Positions 9,272 to 21,834 of a stretch of DNA of 64,000 nt are shown here, one piece after another. Location: assembly GCA_964036045.1 (NCBI GenBank), contig OZ038382.1, forward strand, positions 110,258,578 to 110,322,577. Reading direction: 5' to 3'. Made by a program: the position numbers and the translations under genes. The notes under the pieces are model-generated. The model did no database searches, was not told the DNA's origin, and saw nothing but the letters and a program-made list of their open reading frames with translations. The stretch's first letter is position 1. Each line of letters begins with the position of its first letter. The stretch comes from Eutreptiella sp. 'Long Island Sound 2002' (Eukaryota > Euglenozoa > Euglenophyceae > Eutreptiales > Eutreptiaceae).

Positions 9272-12200
9272 AGGATATCTGAACCTCGCTGAAACTCAGA
9301 GTGAGCGCAGCCATCACAAAAGTAGCCCTGTCGTACCTAAAAGAACGAAAAGAGATACATCATGCAGCCACAAAAACAGTATGTAAACAAGACAGATTGG
9401 CACAAAGGGAGTCAGAGCGATTATACAGGGTCCCATGCAGAAACAACGATAGTTATGGGAACCCAGGACCTTAGTCCTGACACCTCATCGTGGGCCCTGA
9501 GAATTACTGCAGGCATCAGGGCACACAAGCAGGAAAGACCAGAAATCAGAAGTCACTGAAATCCAAGTGCTTCCTAGCCACGGTAGGGGCATTTCAAGGA
9601 AATCCTTGTTGGAGCGTCCAAAGGGCAACAGTCCATCAACATGATCCGAAAAAACCTGGCCTAGGACAATGTATCTAGTCTGATGGGCTGTGCACTTCGG
9701 TGAAATTCCCCAACGGTGAAAAACAAGGGAGAAAAGGTTGCGGATGAATCAAACATCTTGATAGCCTAAGGTGTGGTAAAGCGCAAGCACACAGGATCCG
9801 GGGAGGAGTTGATTGTTCCAGAAAGGTTGACCCTACCTCCCCCTCGCTTCGGAGCAGAGTAGCAATCTTGTGGCTTTCCTATGCATCTTACTTTAAAGGT
9901 TACGGAAGCAGTGGCTTAAAGATATGCCCTGCTGAAGTGACCCTATGAAATGCATAAAGTTGGCATGCCATGACTAGTTAAATGACAGGCAAGGGGAAAG
10001 AGTGGCACCCTAACATGCTGGTGAGGCTCCTTGACCTAATCAGCAACTTATTTTTCCTGTGCATTGTGTAGATGCCCGGTTTCTAATTTCTACCTCACCG
10101 CTTCGCAATTCTTTGATTCCACGGTAGAATTATGATATTGAATGAAGCAACCGTGAAGTCAAATCATCGTCGCTGGCCTTTGTTCAATTTCCGCAAAGGC
10201 CAGTTCATGCTTCCGCGATTTTTATCGCACGGGCACCAACTGGCGGTAGACACGCCGGTTCAGGGGGCCGCCGAAACGGACACCGAGGCTCTGTACTTTT
10301 GCAAATTTCACAGAAAATTTGCCAACAAATATGAAGGGAATTTGATCCCCCATCGATCAACACAAAAAACAAATAAAACACGCCTAGTCCCCTGAAGTCT
10401 CCCAAAGTTTTTAAGTTTGGGGGAACTTGGGATGAGGACCTGTTGTGGGAAACAAAGTACAGTTTTCGACCTGAAGAGGGGGGAGTGTAGGATGAGTAGT
10501 GGAGGACATAGGCAGGGGTTCTATGGGGTTTTGTCTGACATCAAAGATTCGCCCTCTTAGCTCAGTGTACCCACCGAGGTGGTAGAACCCACCAGGTGGT
10601 GGCAGACACAAAACATGCAAAGGGATGGGACAGGTGGGCGTAAAATTGTCCTAAACGGCGAAATATTTTTTACACTCTCCTCCCCAGACCAACACAGGAT
10701 CTGAGTTGGCGCCCGCTCTCAATGAAAAACAGGTCGCCGCATCAGGTTTCCACACCCGCCCCCCCCCAGCTCAACGCCGGGGACCAAGTTGGCAACCACT
10801 CTCAAAGAAAAAGCTGTGGCCAACTGGCAAGTGGGCAAATTATGTACACAACAACTGAGGTGACTACCTGCAGTACGGCTTCGCACTTCCACATATGTAC
10901 AAGAGTGAAAGGGAAAATAGAGGNNNNNNNNNNNNNNNNNNNNNNNNNNNNNNNNNNNNNNNNNNNNNNNNNNNNNNNNNNNNNNNNNNNNNNNNNNNNN
11001 NNNNNNNNNNNNNNNNNNNNNNNNNNNNNNNNNNNNNNNNNNNNNNNNNNNNNNNNNNNNNNNNNNNNNNNNNNNNNNNNNNNNNNNNNNNNNNNNNNNN
11101 NNNNNNNNNNNNNNNNNNNNNNNCGGCCTCGCTTCCCTCATCATGTGAGGTCAACAACCACAGCACTGGACAGGATATCTGAACCTCGCTGAAACTCAGA
11201 GTGAGCGCAGCCATCACAAAAGTAGCCCTGTCGTACCTAAAAGAACGAAAAGAGATACATCATGCAGCCACAAAAACAGTATGTAAACAAGACAGATTGG
11301 CACAAAGGGAGTCAGAGCGATTATACAGGGTCCCATGCAGAAACAACGATAGTTATGGGAACCCAGGACCTTAGTCCTGACACCTCATCGTGGGCCCTGA
11401 GAATTACTGCAGGCATCAGGGCACACAAGCAGGAAAGACCAGAAATCAGAAGTCACTGAAATCCAAGTGCTTCCTAGCCACGGTAGGGGCATTTCAAGGA
11501 AATCCTTGTTGGAGCGTCCAAAGGGCAACAGTCCATCAACATGATCCGAAAAAACCTGGCCTAGGACAATGTATCTAGTCTGATGGGCTGTGCACTTCGG
11601 TGAAATTCCCCAACGGTGAAAAACAAGGGAGAAAAGGTTGCGGATGAATCAAACATCTTGATAGCCTAAGGTGTGGTAAAGCGCAAGCACACAGGATCCG
11701 GGGAGGAGTTGATTGTTCCAGAAAGGTTGACCCTACCTCCCCCTCGCTTCGGAGCAGAGTAGCAATCTTGTGGCTTTCCTATGCATCTTACTTTAAAGGT
11801 TACGGAAGCAGTGGCTTAAAGATATGCCCTGCTGAAGTGACCCTATGAAATGCATAAAGTTGGCATGCCATGACTAGTTAAATGACAGGCAAGGGGAAAG
11901 AGTGGCACCCTAACATGCTGGTGAGGCTCCTTGACCTAATCAGCAACTTATTTTTCCTGTGCATTGTGTAGATGCCCGGTTTCTAATTTCTACCTCACCG
12001 CTTCGCAATTCTTTGATTCCACGGTAGAATTATGATATTGAATGAAGCAACCGTGAAGTCAAATCATCGTCGCTGGCCTTTGTTCAATTTCCGCAAAGGC
12101 CAGTTCATGCTTCCGCGATTTTTATCGCACGGGCACCAACTGGCGGTAGACACGCCGGTTCAGGGGGCCGCCGAAACGGACACCGAGGCTCTGTACTTTT

Positions 12201-12823
12201 GCAAATTTCACAGAAAATTTGCCAACAAATATGAAGGGAATTTGATCCCCCATCGATCAACACAAAAAACAAATAAAACACGCCTAGTCCCCTGAAGTCT
12301 CCCAAAGTTTTTAAGTTTGGGGGAACTTGGGATGAGGACCTGTTGTGGGAAACAAAGTACAGTTTTCGACCTGAAGAGGGGGGAGTGTAGGATGAGTAGT
12401 GGAGGACATAGGCAGGGGTTCTATGGGGTTTTGTCTGACATCAAAGATTCGCCCTCTTAGCTCAGTGTACCCACCGAGGTGGTAGAACCCACCAGGTGGT
12501 GGCAGACACAAAACATGCAAAGGGATGGGACAGGTGGGCGTAAAATTGTCCTAAACGGCGAAATATTTTTTACACTCTCCTCCCCAGACCAACACAGGAT
12601 CTGAGTTGGCGCCCGCTCTCAATGAAAAACAGGTCGCCGCATCAGGTTTCCACACCCGCCCCCCCCCAGCTCAACGCCGGGGACCAAGTTGGCAACCACT
12701 CTCAAAGAAAAAGCTGTGGCCAACTGGCAAGTGGGCAAATTATGTACACAACAACTGAGGTGACTACCTGCAGTACGGCTTCGCACTTCCACATATGTAC
12801 AAGAGTGAAAGGGAAAATAGAGG
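9272..12823. repeat. 1.9 kb identical direct duplication flanking a gap
   Basis: From about 9272 to 10923 the sequence recurs at an offset of exactly 1900 bases (about 11172 to 12823) with almost no difference. The left copy ends at the first N and the right copy starts about 50 bases after the last N. The other LTR copies in this window have this segment once. This is most simply two overlapping contig ends that were not merged. Confidence 0.8.
10924..11123. other. Assembly gap, 200 N
   Basis: Exactly 200 unknown bases, a placeholder size rather than a measured gap. Translations through it are meaningless. Confidence 0.99.
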
Positions 12824-12966
12824 TACTTCAGACCTACAGGTCCAGAGATAGCTCAGAGGGAGGAAAAGAGAGAGGGAAACTCACTCCCCACTGTAGGCCA
12901 GAGACTGGCTCAGCGGCTGCAGGGACATCCGGGGGGCTGTCAGGGGGTGGAGAATGTGCCTGATTC

Positions 12967-13612
12967 TCGCAACCCACAGCACAACACACCGAGCGAGCAC
13001 ACCGGTGAACAGGAGCCAAGGGGCCCAGGACACCGCACAGCACACCGGGCGAGGTAGGTATGTAGGTATCTTCGGGAGCTCGGGATGCTTCCTTTGACAA
13101 TGCAGGAGGAAGGTCTTACCAAGGGGACCTCCTGTCCCTCCCAGTGCCCTGGTTGAGGTGCGTCTTAAGCCGCTCCCGCAGGTGCTTGGGAAGGCAGTGT
13201 TGTGGCCACCCGGTCCAGGTGTCCCGGGTGGGAAGGTGTCCCCGCATGTGTCCATGGGTAGGGCCACATGCCCCCTCCTTTGGGCGGCAGCTCTGGGGGC
13301 TGACCAGCCGTGTGGACTATCTCTCCCCACAAGGGGTATTGCTTCCGCTAGTCTACGGTACGACCGCCTCATTCTTGTGGCTTGAGTTGTGGGGCCTCTC
13401 TGCTTGGCAGGCGACCCCCTCCTGGACTGTGTACCGGCTCACCTGTCAAGGGTTGCTTCCATGGCTCCGGGTGCGATTTGCCATGGTCCCCGATGGAGCG
13501 TGGCCGGGCTTGGACCAGCGGCCTTGGGGTACCGCTGGGTCGGCTGGGTCGCCCAAGTGCGCCCGACCGATGGGCTGCTGGTTCTTTCCTGTACCTCGGC
13601 CGCCCTAGTTGT
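12967..13612. mobile_element. Left end of foldback-like element, copy 1
   Basis: It begins right after the LTR end with one minisatellite unit in reverse orientation (about 12975-13045), then a TACC-tailed short repeat (13053-13120), then about 490 bases of GC-rich sequence that recurs inverted at 30306-30808. It is followed by the 65-bp array. The same left end occurs at 19546 and 26122. I see no gene in it. Confidence 0.6.
13053..13120 (-). repeat. TACC-tailed short repeat
   Basis: Minus strand: begins GGTAAGACC and ends in TACC repeats. Same core as the insert at 4633-4711. Here it is inside the foldback-like element, so it was carried along by the larger duplications. Confidence 0.65.
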
Positions 13613-14285
13613 GCACGTGTGTGCGGTGTCCTGGGCCACTTGGCTCCTGTTCACCGGTGTGCCCGCTTGGTGCATTGCTTTGCTTATGCGGTGTCCTGAG
13701 CCACTTGGCTCCTGTTCACCGGTGTGCCCGCTCGGTGCGTTGCTTTGCTTCTGCGGTGTCCTGGGCCACTTGGCTCCTGTTCACCGGTGCGCCCGCTCGG
13801 TGTGTTGTTTTGCGTGTGGGGTGTCCTGGGCCACTTCGCTCCTGTTTACCAGTGTGCCCGCTCGTTGTGTTGTTTTGCTTGTGCGGTGTCCTGGGCAACT
13901 TGGCTCCTGTTCACGGGTGTGCCCGCTCGGTGCGTTGCCTGTGTGTGCGGTGTCCTGGGCCACTTGGCTCCTGTTCTCCTGTGTGCCCGCTCGGCGTGTT
14001 GTGTTGCGTGTGCGGAGTCCTGGGCCACCTGGCTCCTGTTCGACGGTGTGCCCGCTTGGTGCGCTGTTTTGCTTGTGCGGTGTCCTTGGCCACTTGGCTC
14101 CCGTTCACCGGTGTGCCCTCTCGGCGTGCTGTGTTGCGTGTGCGGTGTCCTGGGCCACTTGGCTCCTGTTCACCGGTGTGCCCGCTTGGCGTGCTGTGTT
14201 GCGTGTGCCGTGTCCTGGGCCACTTGGCTCCTGTTCACCGGTTTGCCCTCTCGTTGCGTTGCTTTACGTGTGCAGTGTCTGGGGC
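13613..14285. repeat. 65-bp minisatellite array A, about 10 copies
   Basis: The unit is 65 bases long and includes CACTTGGCTCCTGTTCACCG. The consensus has no stop codon in any forward frame. As 65 is not a multiple of three, long open frames appear in all three + strand frames (for example 13389-14345 and 13609-14487). These are artefacts of the repeat, not proteins. The array ends abruptly in a gag fragment at about 14286. Confidence 0.9.
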
Positions 14286-15256
14286 CTGCATCTGTCTCCC
14301 CTTTCTCAGCCTCCATGGCCACGTCACGGTTACTGCGCCAGGTAAGCTCAATCTGGATGAGCCAGTGCGCCACCTGATGCGCGAGCTCCACCCCTTTGAG
14401 TTCTTCATGTGTATAGAGCTCGTCGCACTCATCTTGGTACCCCCCGTGACGCTGCAGTGCATCCGTAAAGGCTTCCTTTGCTCCTAGAGGGGTTACAGGG
14501 GCGGCTTGCTGTGCCAACAGGGTCCATTCCGGAACCCATAATTCATACCCCTCCAGTGAGTTTTTCTGTGGCGGCTGTGACTTACGCCATTCTTTTCTGT
14601 TCATTCTCCGTGAGACATGTTTCATGGGTTTCATGATGTCTTCCCAAATGTCCTTGTACGTCCACTCCCAAAACAAATGAAGCTGTGTATAGAGGGCACA
14701 TAAGGACTCGTGGAGGGCTGTCATGAAAATCCTGCCATGGCCTTTGAAAAATGGGACGACTGACCTGCTTGTAATCCCAGCTGGGACTCCTCAGGATTTT
14801 CATTACCTCTCGTTGTGTCTCATCATCCATTGCATCCACATCTGGCCCCCCTTCTCCAACTGTGCCCACCTGTGTGGCGTGCAGCGTATGTAGGCCTGAG
14901 TGCATAGCCGAGGTGAAAGGGTTGCCTTTTACCCAATTGAGCTCAGCGAAAGGATCCTCGCTGGACATTCCTTTTGTTACCCCGTCCCAGCGCATTGTAG
15001 GGCGCCTCGCCTTGGCCGGCACTTCTTCCTCACATTGTGGCTCCCCCGTGTGGAAGCACACACCTTTGTGATTGTGGTTATCATCATCCGTCTCGTCCTC
15101 TTCCTCTTCCGCTCCCGCATCGCCGGCTGTCCATGTTTCGTAGACCTTTTCAAGAGCCGCCACCTTGGACTGTAAGGTTGGGAGGCTCTGAGAAGATAAC
15201 GAAAAGTGTGTATCAAGCGGCGAGTGCATTGAGGCGAGGTCTGAAGTGAACGACAA
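14286..15256 (-). pseudogene. Truncated gag, tandem unit 2
   Basis: Homologous to the element A gag at 5811-6769. The ATG-started frame 14582-15256 covers the acidic N-terminal part. The capsid-like part is then read in the 14170-14724 frame, so one frameshift separates them, near an ATGAAAATCC that has one extra A compared with 6325. The 3' part is cut off by the minisatellite at 14286, so nucleocapsid and all of pol are missing. The glycine codon that is TAA in copy 1 is intact here. Confidence 0.65.
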
Positions 15257-17363
15257 AAAATTGATTACTCGACCCTACACTATCAACCACGGAATCAAGA
15301 CAACCCCGCAGCTCATCCAATGCCAACCCAATTCGTTGCAACTCCGCTTCGTGTCGGGCGACATCCACGCGGCACGAGCAATTTATGCTACAATCGGGTC
15401 CATGGGCCCTGTGGACACCCGCTTTTGTCCTCACTGAATCCAAATCTAACTCGACCTGCGTGATTTGCGATCGCAACTCATCTGAAGAAGAGGATAGACA
15501 CGCACCCTCGCCCCTCACCTGCAATAAATCATGCTCCACCATCAAAATGGCTACTCTACACAAGCATGTCTCGTCACAATCATGCGCACTATGCATTGTC
15601 TCCAAAGAAGCAAAAAGCCGTGTGATATCAAGTTTTACCTCGGGAAAATCACGTCGCACCAAAGAAATGGACAGGCGACAAGAACAAGACAAATCACACC
15701 CATGAGAATGGCGTGACACCTCAGAGAGACGCGTAACCTCTTGTCGGGGCGAGTGAATTTTTGCAATCAAGGGGAGGAGGGACGCAAGTGTTGTCTCGGC
15801 GCGGCGACCGGCGACTTCCAAAATCTCTAGCCTCTTCGCCGAATCACCAAAAGTGGAATCAACACACTCATGAAGCTCACACATTTGCGAAGAAAGAGAT
15901 GCAACGGTTTTTTTTCTCTTCATCCTTACAAATCTCAACAATCGGAAGCCGATTGGACAAGTCATCAACCACATCGCATATTTCCTGCCTACAGACATGA
16001 AAAATTCAATCATGCTGCTTAGTTTGGCGATGAACACAGTACATGTGTGCTTGTAGTTGTGACTCAGATTTTCGATTGACTCGTTCTTTTACTTTTGTCA
16101 CAATGAGCGTCACATCATTCATTGTAAGACGGCACACTGGTGTCAACTCGTGTCGGGATGAACTGTTTTCGCGCTTCAAACATTCGACATCCTCGTCCAA
16201 TAATTGAACTTCCGTAGTCCACGTCAACCAAACTCGAGACAACTGGCTCCAAAGGTGTCAAAACGTCCACATGGCAAGGCAAATCCATGACCTCACAATT
16301 CTGCCGCTCCTCCGGGGCGATGAGACCTTGCACTCAAAGTTCAAGTGGTCCAACACGCGCATGGAGTTGTTGAATAGAGCCATCTTGAGACTCCAATGAG
16401 ACCACTCTCTTATCCATATCGTTTGTCTTGGCGCCAACCTCACTTGCCGTACTCAATTTTTGTTTGATGACATTAATGTCCTTTTCCATTCGTACCCTGG
16501 GTGGATCAAGGACACTATGACTAGGACTTCCATGCAACGATTTTTCAGTGATAGATCTGAAATTGGTGTTTGGCATGCATGTCAATTCACTTCCCATGCG
16601 TAGTGAGGTCTTGAAATATTCTCGTCAATTCACGACCATGCGGAATTATTGTAGGTGCTACCACTTCGCGATGTCCACTCATGTGACAATTCCATGATTT
16701 TCCAAGCGCTTGGTAGGCTTCATAAAACGAATGATCACAAAGGTTGCACTCATGTAGTCAACGTGTAATACACACCATTTGATCAAAAGTTGCATCAATG
16801 GTGGAACGAAAAATTTGGTGCATTTGCTCATGACGACCAACACCGCAATTGATTTCTTTTGCAAGTACCAATAGTTCTCCATGACATTGTTCCACTATTT
16901 GAACAAGTTTGTGTGATCGATCCGGAACACTTGACAAGCGAAACAATTCGTGTGGATTAACATTGTTATCAAACCACCTCTCTTGTTCAATCACTATCTT
17001 TGAATGTTGTGCCATAGTGGAGAGTTGTTGACGAAATTGGGACCATACTCCACCATCATAGTCATCACAAATCGTCAACTCTCCTTGCAACACCAAATGA
17101 ACAGGGGATGCCAACGCCTTTAGCTCCTCCATGGCGTTACCCCTCGCTACCATGTCTATCCCATCGTCGGTGATCATCTTTCTCTCAATTCTTATTATGA
17201 AAACTCCAATGTTTTGACCGATGTTTTGAAATACCACAGAATCCTTTGCCACGAGAGGAACAGAGCACTTGGCACAACTCCAAATCAAAGCATACCCTGA
17301 GTTGTCCCGATGCCCATCATTCAATACATAATGCAGGAACCCTGAGATCAAGACAGTGTTCAA
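15213..17363 (-). pseudogene. Coiled-coil/cysteine-motif ORF, tandem unit 2
   Basis: Homologue of 6831-8796. The frame 15213-16037 (274 codons) holds the MKRKK cluster and three C-x3-C-S-C-like motifs; in one of them the serine is replaced (C-x3-C-L-C). Upstream parts lie in 16006-16242, 16115-16333, 16334-16597 and 16758-17363. The 3' end overlaps the gag ATG by 43 bases. A TTTT run near 16070 gives a frameshift that the copy at 22650 does not have. Confidence 0.55.
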
Positions 17364-17624
17364 TGATTCCCAAAAGGAATAGAATCATAGCTTGTAATCA
17401 CTGCAACACATGTTTCTGCGTGCTTCAATTAAATGGACTCAGAAATCTACGTCTATCTACTGCACTGGCGACTCTCCGATATCGCTGCCGTTAAACCTCT
17501 GCCCTGTGAAGGGAGTCCTGTTGCCGTCCCTTCACACGCCTGAGCCCTGAGCCACTTACACTGGCGCTGCCTGCTCCTTTGCGCGACGGATGTTGGATAG
17601 CTCCTGGCACCAGCAACACACCAC
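17364..17624 (-). other. Leader of tandem unit 2
   Basis: Sequence between the coiled-coil ORF and the LTR, nearly identical to 8797-9145 and 23942-24202. It contains the possible primer-binding site next to the LTR. Confidence 0.4.
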
Positions 17625-19545
17625 TGTAGAATTGTCCTAAACGGCCAAATGTACGTCCAGTGCTGTTTTACCCACTTGTGTGTAAGCGAGGCCGATACAG
17701 GCGCGTTTCCCTCAGTCGAGCGAGTCACAAGCAACGGCACAGCACTGGACAGGAAGTCTGAACCTCGCTGAAACTCAGAGTGAGCGCAGCGATCACAAAA
17801 GTAGCCCTGTCGTACCTAAAAGAACGAAAAGAGATACATCATGCAACCACAAAAACAGTATGTAAACAAGACAGATTGGCACAAAGGGAGTCAGAGCGAT
17901 TATACAGGGTCCCATGCAGAAACAACGATAGTTATGGGAACCCAGGACCTTAGTCCTGACACCTCATCGTGGGCCCTGAGAATTACTGCAGGCATCAGGG
18001 CACACAAGCAGGAAAGACCAAAAATCAGAAGTCACTGAAATCCAAGTGCTTCCTAGCCACGGTAGGGGCATTTCAAGGAAATCCTTGTTGGAGCGTCCAA
18101 AGGGCAACAGTCCATCAACATGATCCGAAAAAACCTGGCCTAGGACAATGTATCTAGTCTGATGGGCTGTGCACTTCGGTGAAATTCCCCAACGGTGAAA
18201 AACAAGGGAGAAAAGGTTGCGGATGAATCAAACATCTTGATAGCCTAAGGTGTGGTAAAGTGCAAGCACACAGGATCCGGGGAGGAGTTGATTGTTCCAG
18301 AAAGGTTGACCCTACCTCCCCCTCGCTTCGGAGCAGAGTAGCAATCTTGTCGCTTTCCTATGCATCTTACTTTAAAGGTTACGGAAGCAGTGGCTTAAAG
18401 ATATGCCCTGCTGAAGTGACCCTATGAAATGCATAAAATTGGCATGCCATGACTAGTTAAATGACAGGCAAGGGGAAAGAGTGGCACCGTAACATGCTGG
18501 TGAGGCTCCTTGACCTAATCAGCAACTTTTTTTTCCTGTGCATTGTGTAGATGCCCGGTTTTCAATTTCTACCTCACCGCTTCGCAATTCTTTGATTCCA
18601 CGGTAGAATTATGATATTGAATGAAGCAACCGTGAAGTCAAATCATCGTCGCTGGCCTTTGTTCAATTTCCGCAAAGGCCAGTTCATGCTTCCGCGATTT
18701 TTATTGCACGGGCACCAACCGGCGGTAGATACGCCGGTTCAGGGGGCCGCCGAAACGGACACCGAAGCTCTGTACTTTTGCAAATTTCACAGAAAACTTG
18801 CCAACAGATATGAGGGGATTTTGATTCCCCATCGATCAACACAAAAAACAAATAAAACACGCCTAGTCCCCTGAAGTCTCCCAAAGTTTTTAAGTTTGGG
18901 GGAACTTGGGATGAGGACCTGTTGTGGGAAACAAAGTACAGTTTTCGACCTGAAGAGGGGGGAGTGTAGGATGAGTAGTGGAGGACATAGGCAGGGGTTC
19001 TATGGGGTTTTGTCTGACATCAAGGATTCGCCCTCTTAGCTCAGTGTACCCATCGAGGTGGTAGAACCCACCAGGTGGTGGCAGACACAAAACATGCAAA
19101 GGGATGGGACAGGTGGGCGTAAAATTGTCCTAAACGGCGAAATATTTTTTACACTCTCCTCCCCAGACCAACACAGGATCTGAGTTGGCGCCCGCTCTCA
19201 ATGAAAAACAGGTCGCCGCATCAGGTTTCCACACCCGCCCCCCCCCAGCTCAACGCCGGGGACCAAGTTGGCAACCACTCTCAAAGAAAAAGCTGTGGCC
19301 AACTGGCAAGTGGGCAAATTATGTACACAAGAACTGAGGTGACTACCTGCAGTACGGCTTCGCACTTCCACATATGTACAAGAGTGAAAGGGAAAATAGA
19401 GGTACTTCAGACCTACAGGTCCAGAGATAGCTCAGAGGGAGGAAAAGAGAGAGGGAAACTCACTCCCCACTGTAGGCCAGAGACTGGCTCAGCGGCTGCA
19501 GGGACATCCAGGGGGCTGTCAGGGGGTGGAGAATGTGCCTGATTC
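17625..19545 (-). mobile_element. LTR of tandem unit 2 (1921 bases)
   Basis: It has the same ends as the other LTRs (TGTAGAATTG on the left, TGCCTGATTC on the right) and no gap, so it gives the true length of this LTR type. It is very close to copy 1 (only scattered differences visible), so the tandem duplication is recent compared with the decay of the coding parts. Confidence 0.75.
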
Positions 19546-20191
19546 TCGCAACCCACAGCACAACACACCGAGCGAGCACACCGGTGAACAGGAGCCAAGG
19601 GGCCCAGGACACCGCACAGCACACCGGGCGAGGTAGGTATGTAGGTATCTTCGGGAGCTCGGGATGCTTCCTTTGACAATGCAGGAGGAAGGTCTTACCA
19701 AGGGGACCTCCTGTCCCTCTCAGTGCCCTGGTTGAGGTGCGTCTTAAGCCGCTCCCGCAGGTGCTTGGGAAGGCAGTGTTGTGGCCACCCGGTCCAGGTG
19801 TCCCGGGTGGGAAGGTGTCCCCGCATGTGTCCATGGGTAGGGCCACATGCCCCCTCCTTTGGGCGGCAGCTCTGGGGGCTGACCAGCCGTGTGGACTATC
19901 TCTCCCCACAAGGGGTATTGCTCCCGCTAGTCTACGGTACGACCGCCTCACTGTTGTGGCTTGAGTTGCGGGGCCTCTCTGCTTGGCAGGCGACCACCTC
20001 CTGGACTGTGTACCGGCTCACCTGTCAAGGGTTGCTTCCATGGCTCCGGGTGCGATTTGCCATGGTCCCCGATGGAGCGTGGCCGGGCTTGGACCAGCGG
20101 CCTTGGGGTACCGCTGGGTCGGCTGGGTCGCCCAAGTGCGCCCGACCGATGGGCTGCTGGTTCTTTCCTGTACCTCGGCCGCCCTAGTTGT
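19546..20191. mobile_element. Left end of foldback-like element, copy 2
   Basis: Same order as 12967-13612: one reversed minisatellite unit, a TACC-tailed repeat at 19632-19699, then about 490 bases of GC-rich sequence without a gene. Offset from copy 1 is 6579 bases. Confidence 0.6.
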
Positions 20192-20864
20192 GCACGTGTG
20201 TGCGGTGTCCTGGGCCACTTGGCTCCTGTTCACCGGTGTGCCCGCTTGGTGCGTTGCTTTGCTTGTGCGGTGTCCTGGGCCACTTGGCTCCTGTTCACCG
20301 GTGTGCCCGCTCGGTGCGTTGCTTTGCTTCTGCGGTGTCCTGGGCCACTTGGCTCCTGTTCACCGGTGCGCCCACTCGGTGTGTTGTTTTGCGTGTTGGG
20401 TGTCCTGGGCCACTTCGCTCCTGTTTACCAGTGTGCCCGCTCGTTGTGTTGTTTTGCTTGTGCGGTGTCCTGGGCAACTTGGCTTCTGTTCACGGGTGTG
20501 CCCGCTCGGTGCGTTGCCTGTGTGTGCGGTGTCCTGGCCACTTGGCTCCTGTTCTCCTGTGTGCCCGCTCGGCGTGTTGTGTTGCGTGTGCGGAGTCCTG
20601 GCCCACCTGGCTCCTGTTCGACGGTGTGCCCGCTTGGTGCGCTGTTTTGCTTGTGCGGTGTCCTTGGCCACTTGGCTCCCGTTCACCGGTGTGCCCTCTC
20701 GGCGTGCTGTGTTGCGTGTGCGGTGTCCTGGGCCACTTGGCTCCTGTTCACCGGTGTGCCCGCTTGGCGTGCTGTGTTGCGTGTGCCGTGTCCTGGGCCA
20801 CTTGGCTCCTGTTCACCGGTTTGCCCTCTCGTTGCGTTGCTTTACGTGTGCAGTGTCTGGGGCC
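20192..20864. repeat. 65-bp minisatellite array B, about 10 copies
   Basis: Same units as array A at an offset of 6579 bases. One unit near 20530 has lost a G. It ends at the same base within a unit as array A and runs into gag sequence, so both junctions come from one event. Long open frames across it are repeat artefacts. Confidence 0.9.
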
Positions 20865-21834
20865 TGCATCTGTCTCCCCTTTATCAGCCTCCATGGCCAC
20901 TTCACGGTTACTGCGCCAGGTAAGCTCAATCTGGATGAGCCGGTGCGCCCCCTGATGCGTGAGCTCCACCCCTTTGAGTTCTTCATGTGTATAGAGCTCG
21001 TCGCACTCATCTTGGTACCCCCCGTGACGCTGCAGTGCATCCGTAAAGGCTTCCTTTGCTCCTAGAGGGGTTACAGGGGCGGCTTGCTGTGCCAACAGGG
21101 TCCATTCCAGAACCCATAGTTCATACCCCTCCAGTGAGTTTTTCTGTGGCGGCTGTGACTTACGCCATTCTTTTCTGTACATTCTCCGTGAGACATGTTT
21201 CATGGGTTTCATGATGTCTTCCCAAATGTCCTTGTACGTCCAGTCCAAAAACAAATGAAGCTGTGTATAGAGGGCACATAAGGACTCGTGGAGGGCTGTC
21301 ATGAAAATCCTGCCATGGCCTTTGAAAAATGGGACGACTGACCTGCTTGTAATCCCAGCTGGGACTCTTCAGGATTTTCATTACCTCTCGTTGTGTCTCA
21401 TCATCCATTGCATCCACATCTGGCCCCCCTTCTCCAACTGTGCCCACCTGTGTGGCGTGCAGCGTATGTAGGCCTGAGTGCATAGCCGAGGTGAAAGGGT
21501 TGCCTTTCACCCAATTGAGCTCAGCGAAAGGATCCTCGCTGGACATTCCTTTGGTTACCCCATCCCAGCGCATTGTAGGGCGCCTCGCCTTGGCCGGCAC
21601 TTCTTCCTCACATTGTGGCTCCCCCGTGTGGAAGCACACACCTTTGTGATTGTGGTTATCATCATCCGTCTCGTCCTCTTCCTCTTCCGCTCCCGCATCG
21701 CCGGCTGTCCATGTTTCGTAGACCTCTTCAAGAGCCGCCACCTTGGACTGTAAGGTTGGGAGGCTCTGAGAAGATAACGAAAAGTGTGTATCAAGTGGCG
21801 AGTGCATTGAGGCGAGGTCTGAAGTGAACGACAA
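20865..21834 (-). pseudogene. Truncated gag, tandem unit 3
   Basis: Frame 21160-21834 starts at an ATG and codes for the helical and acidic part of gag. The capsid-like part continues in the 20748-21302 frame after the same one-base frameshift as unit 2. It is cut at 20865 by the minisatellite. No nucleocapsid, protease or polymerase follows. Confidence 0.65.

Larger units (their letters stand above)
9146..12966 (-). mobile_element. 5' LTR of element A (contains assembly gap and duplication)
   Basis: The left boundary starts TGTAGAATTG and the right boundary ends TGCCTGATTC. The same boundaries define LTRs at 17625-19545, 24203-26121 and 38280-40877. The true length is 1921 bases once the 1.9 kb duplication around the N gap is removed. 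The internal sequence repeats a version of its own left end (taaaattgtcctaaacggc) near 10637 and 12537. Short open frames inside it (for example 10132-10395) are conserved only as DNA and are not considered genes. Confidence 0.7.

Noticed and set aside
10132-10395. 87-codon ORF repeated at 12032 and 18611
   Set aside because: It lies in the LTR and recurs only because the LTR does; it loses its frame in the copies at 25189 and 39260.
13389-14487. Three overlapping long open frames (217-318 codons) on the + strand
   Set aside because: They are the three frames of a 65-bp minisatellite with no stops. The same holds for 19961-21065, 26530-28838 and the minus-strand frames at 28832-30785.
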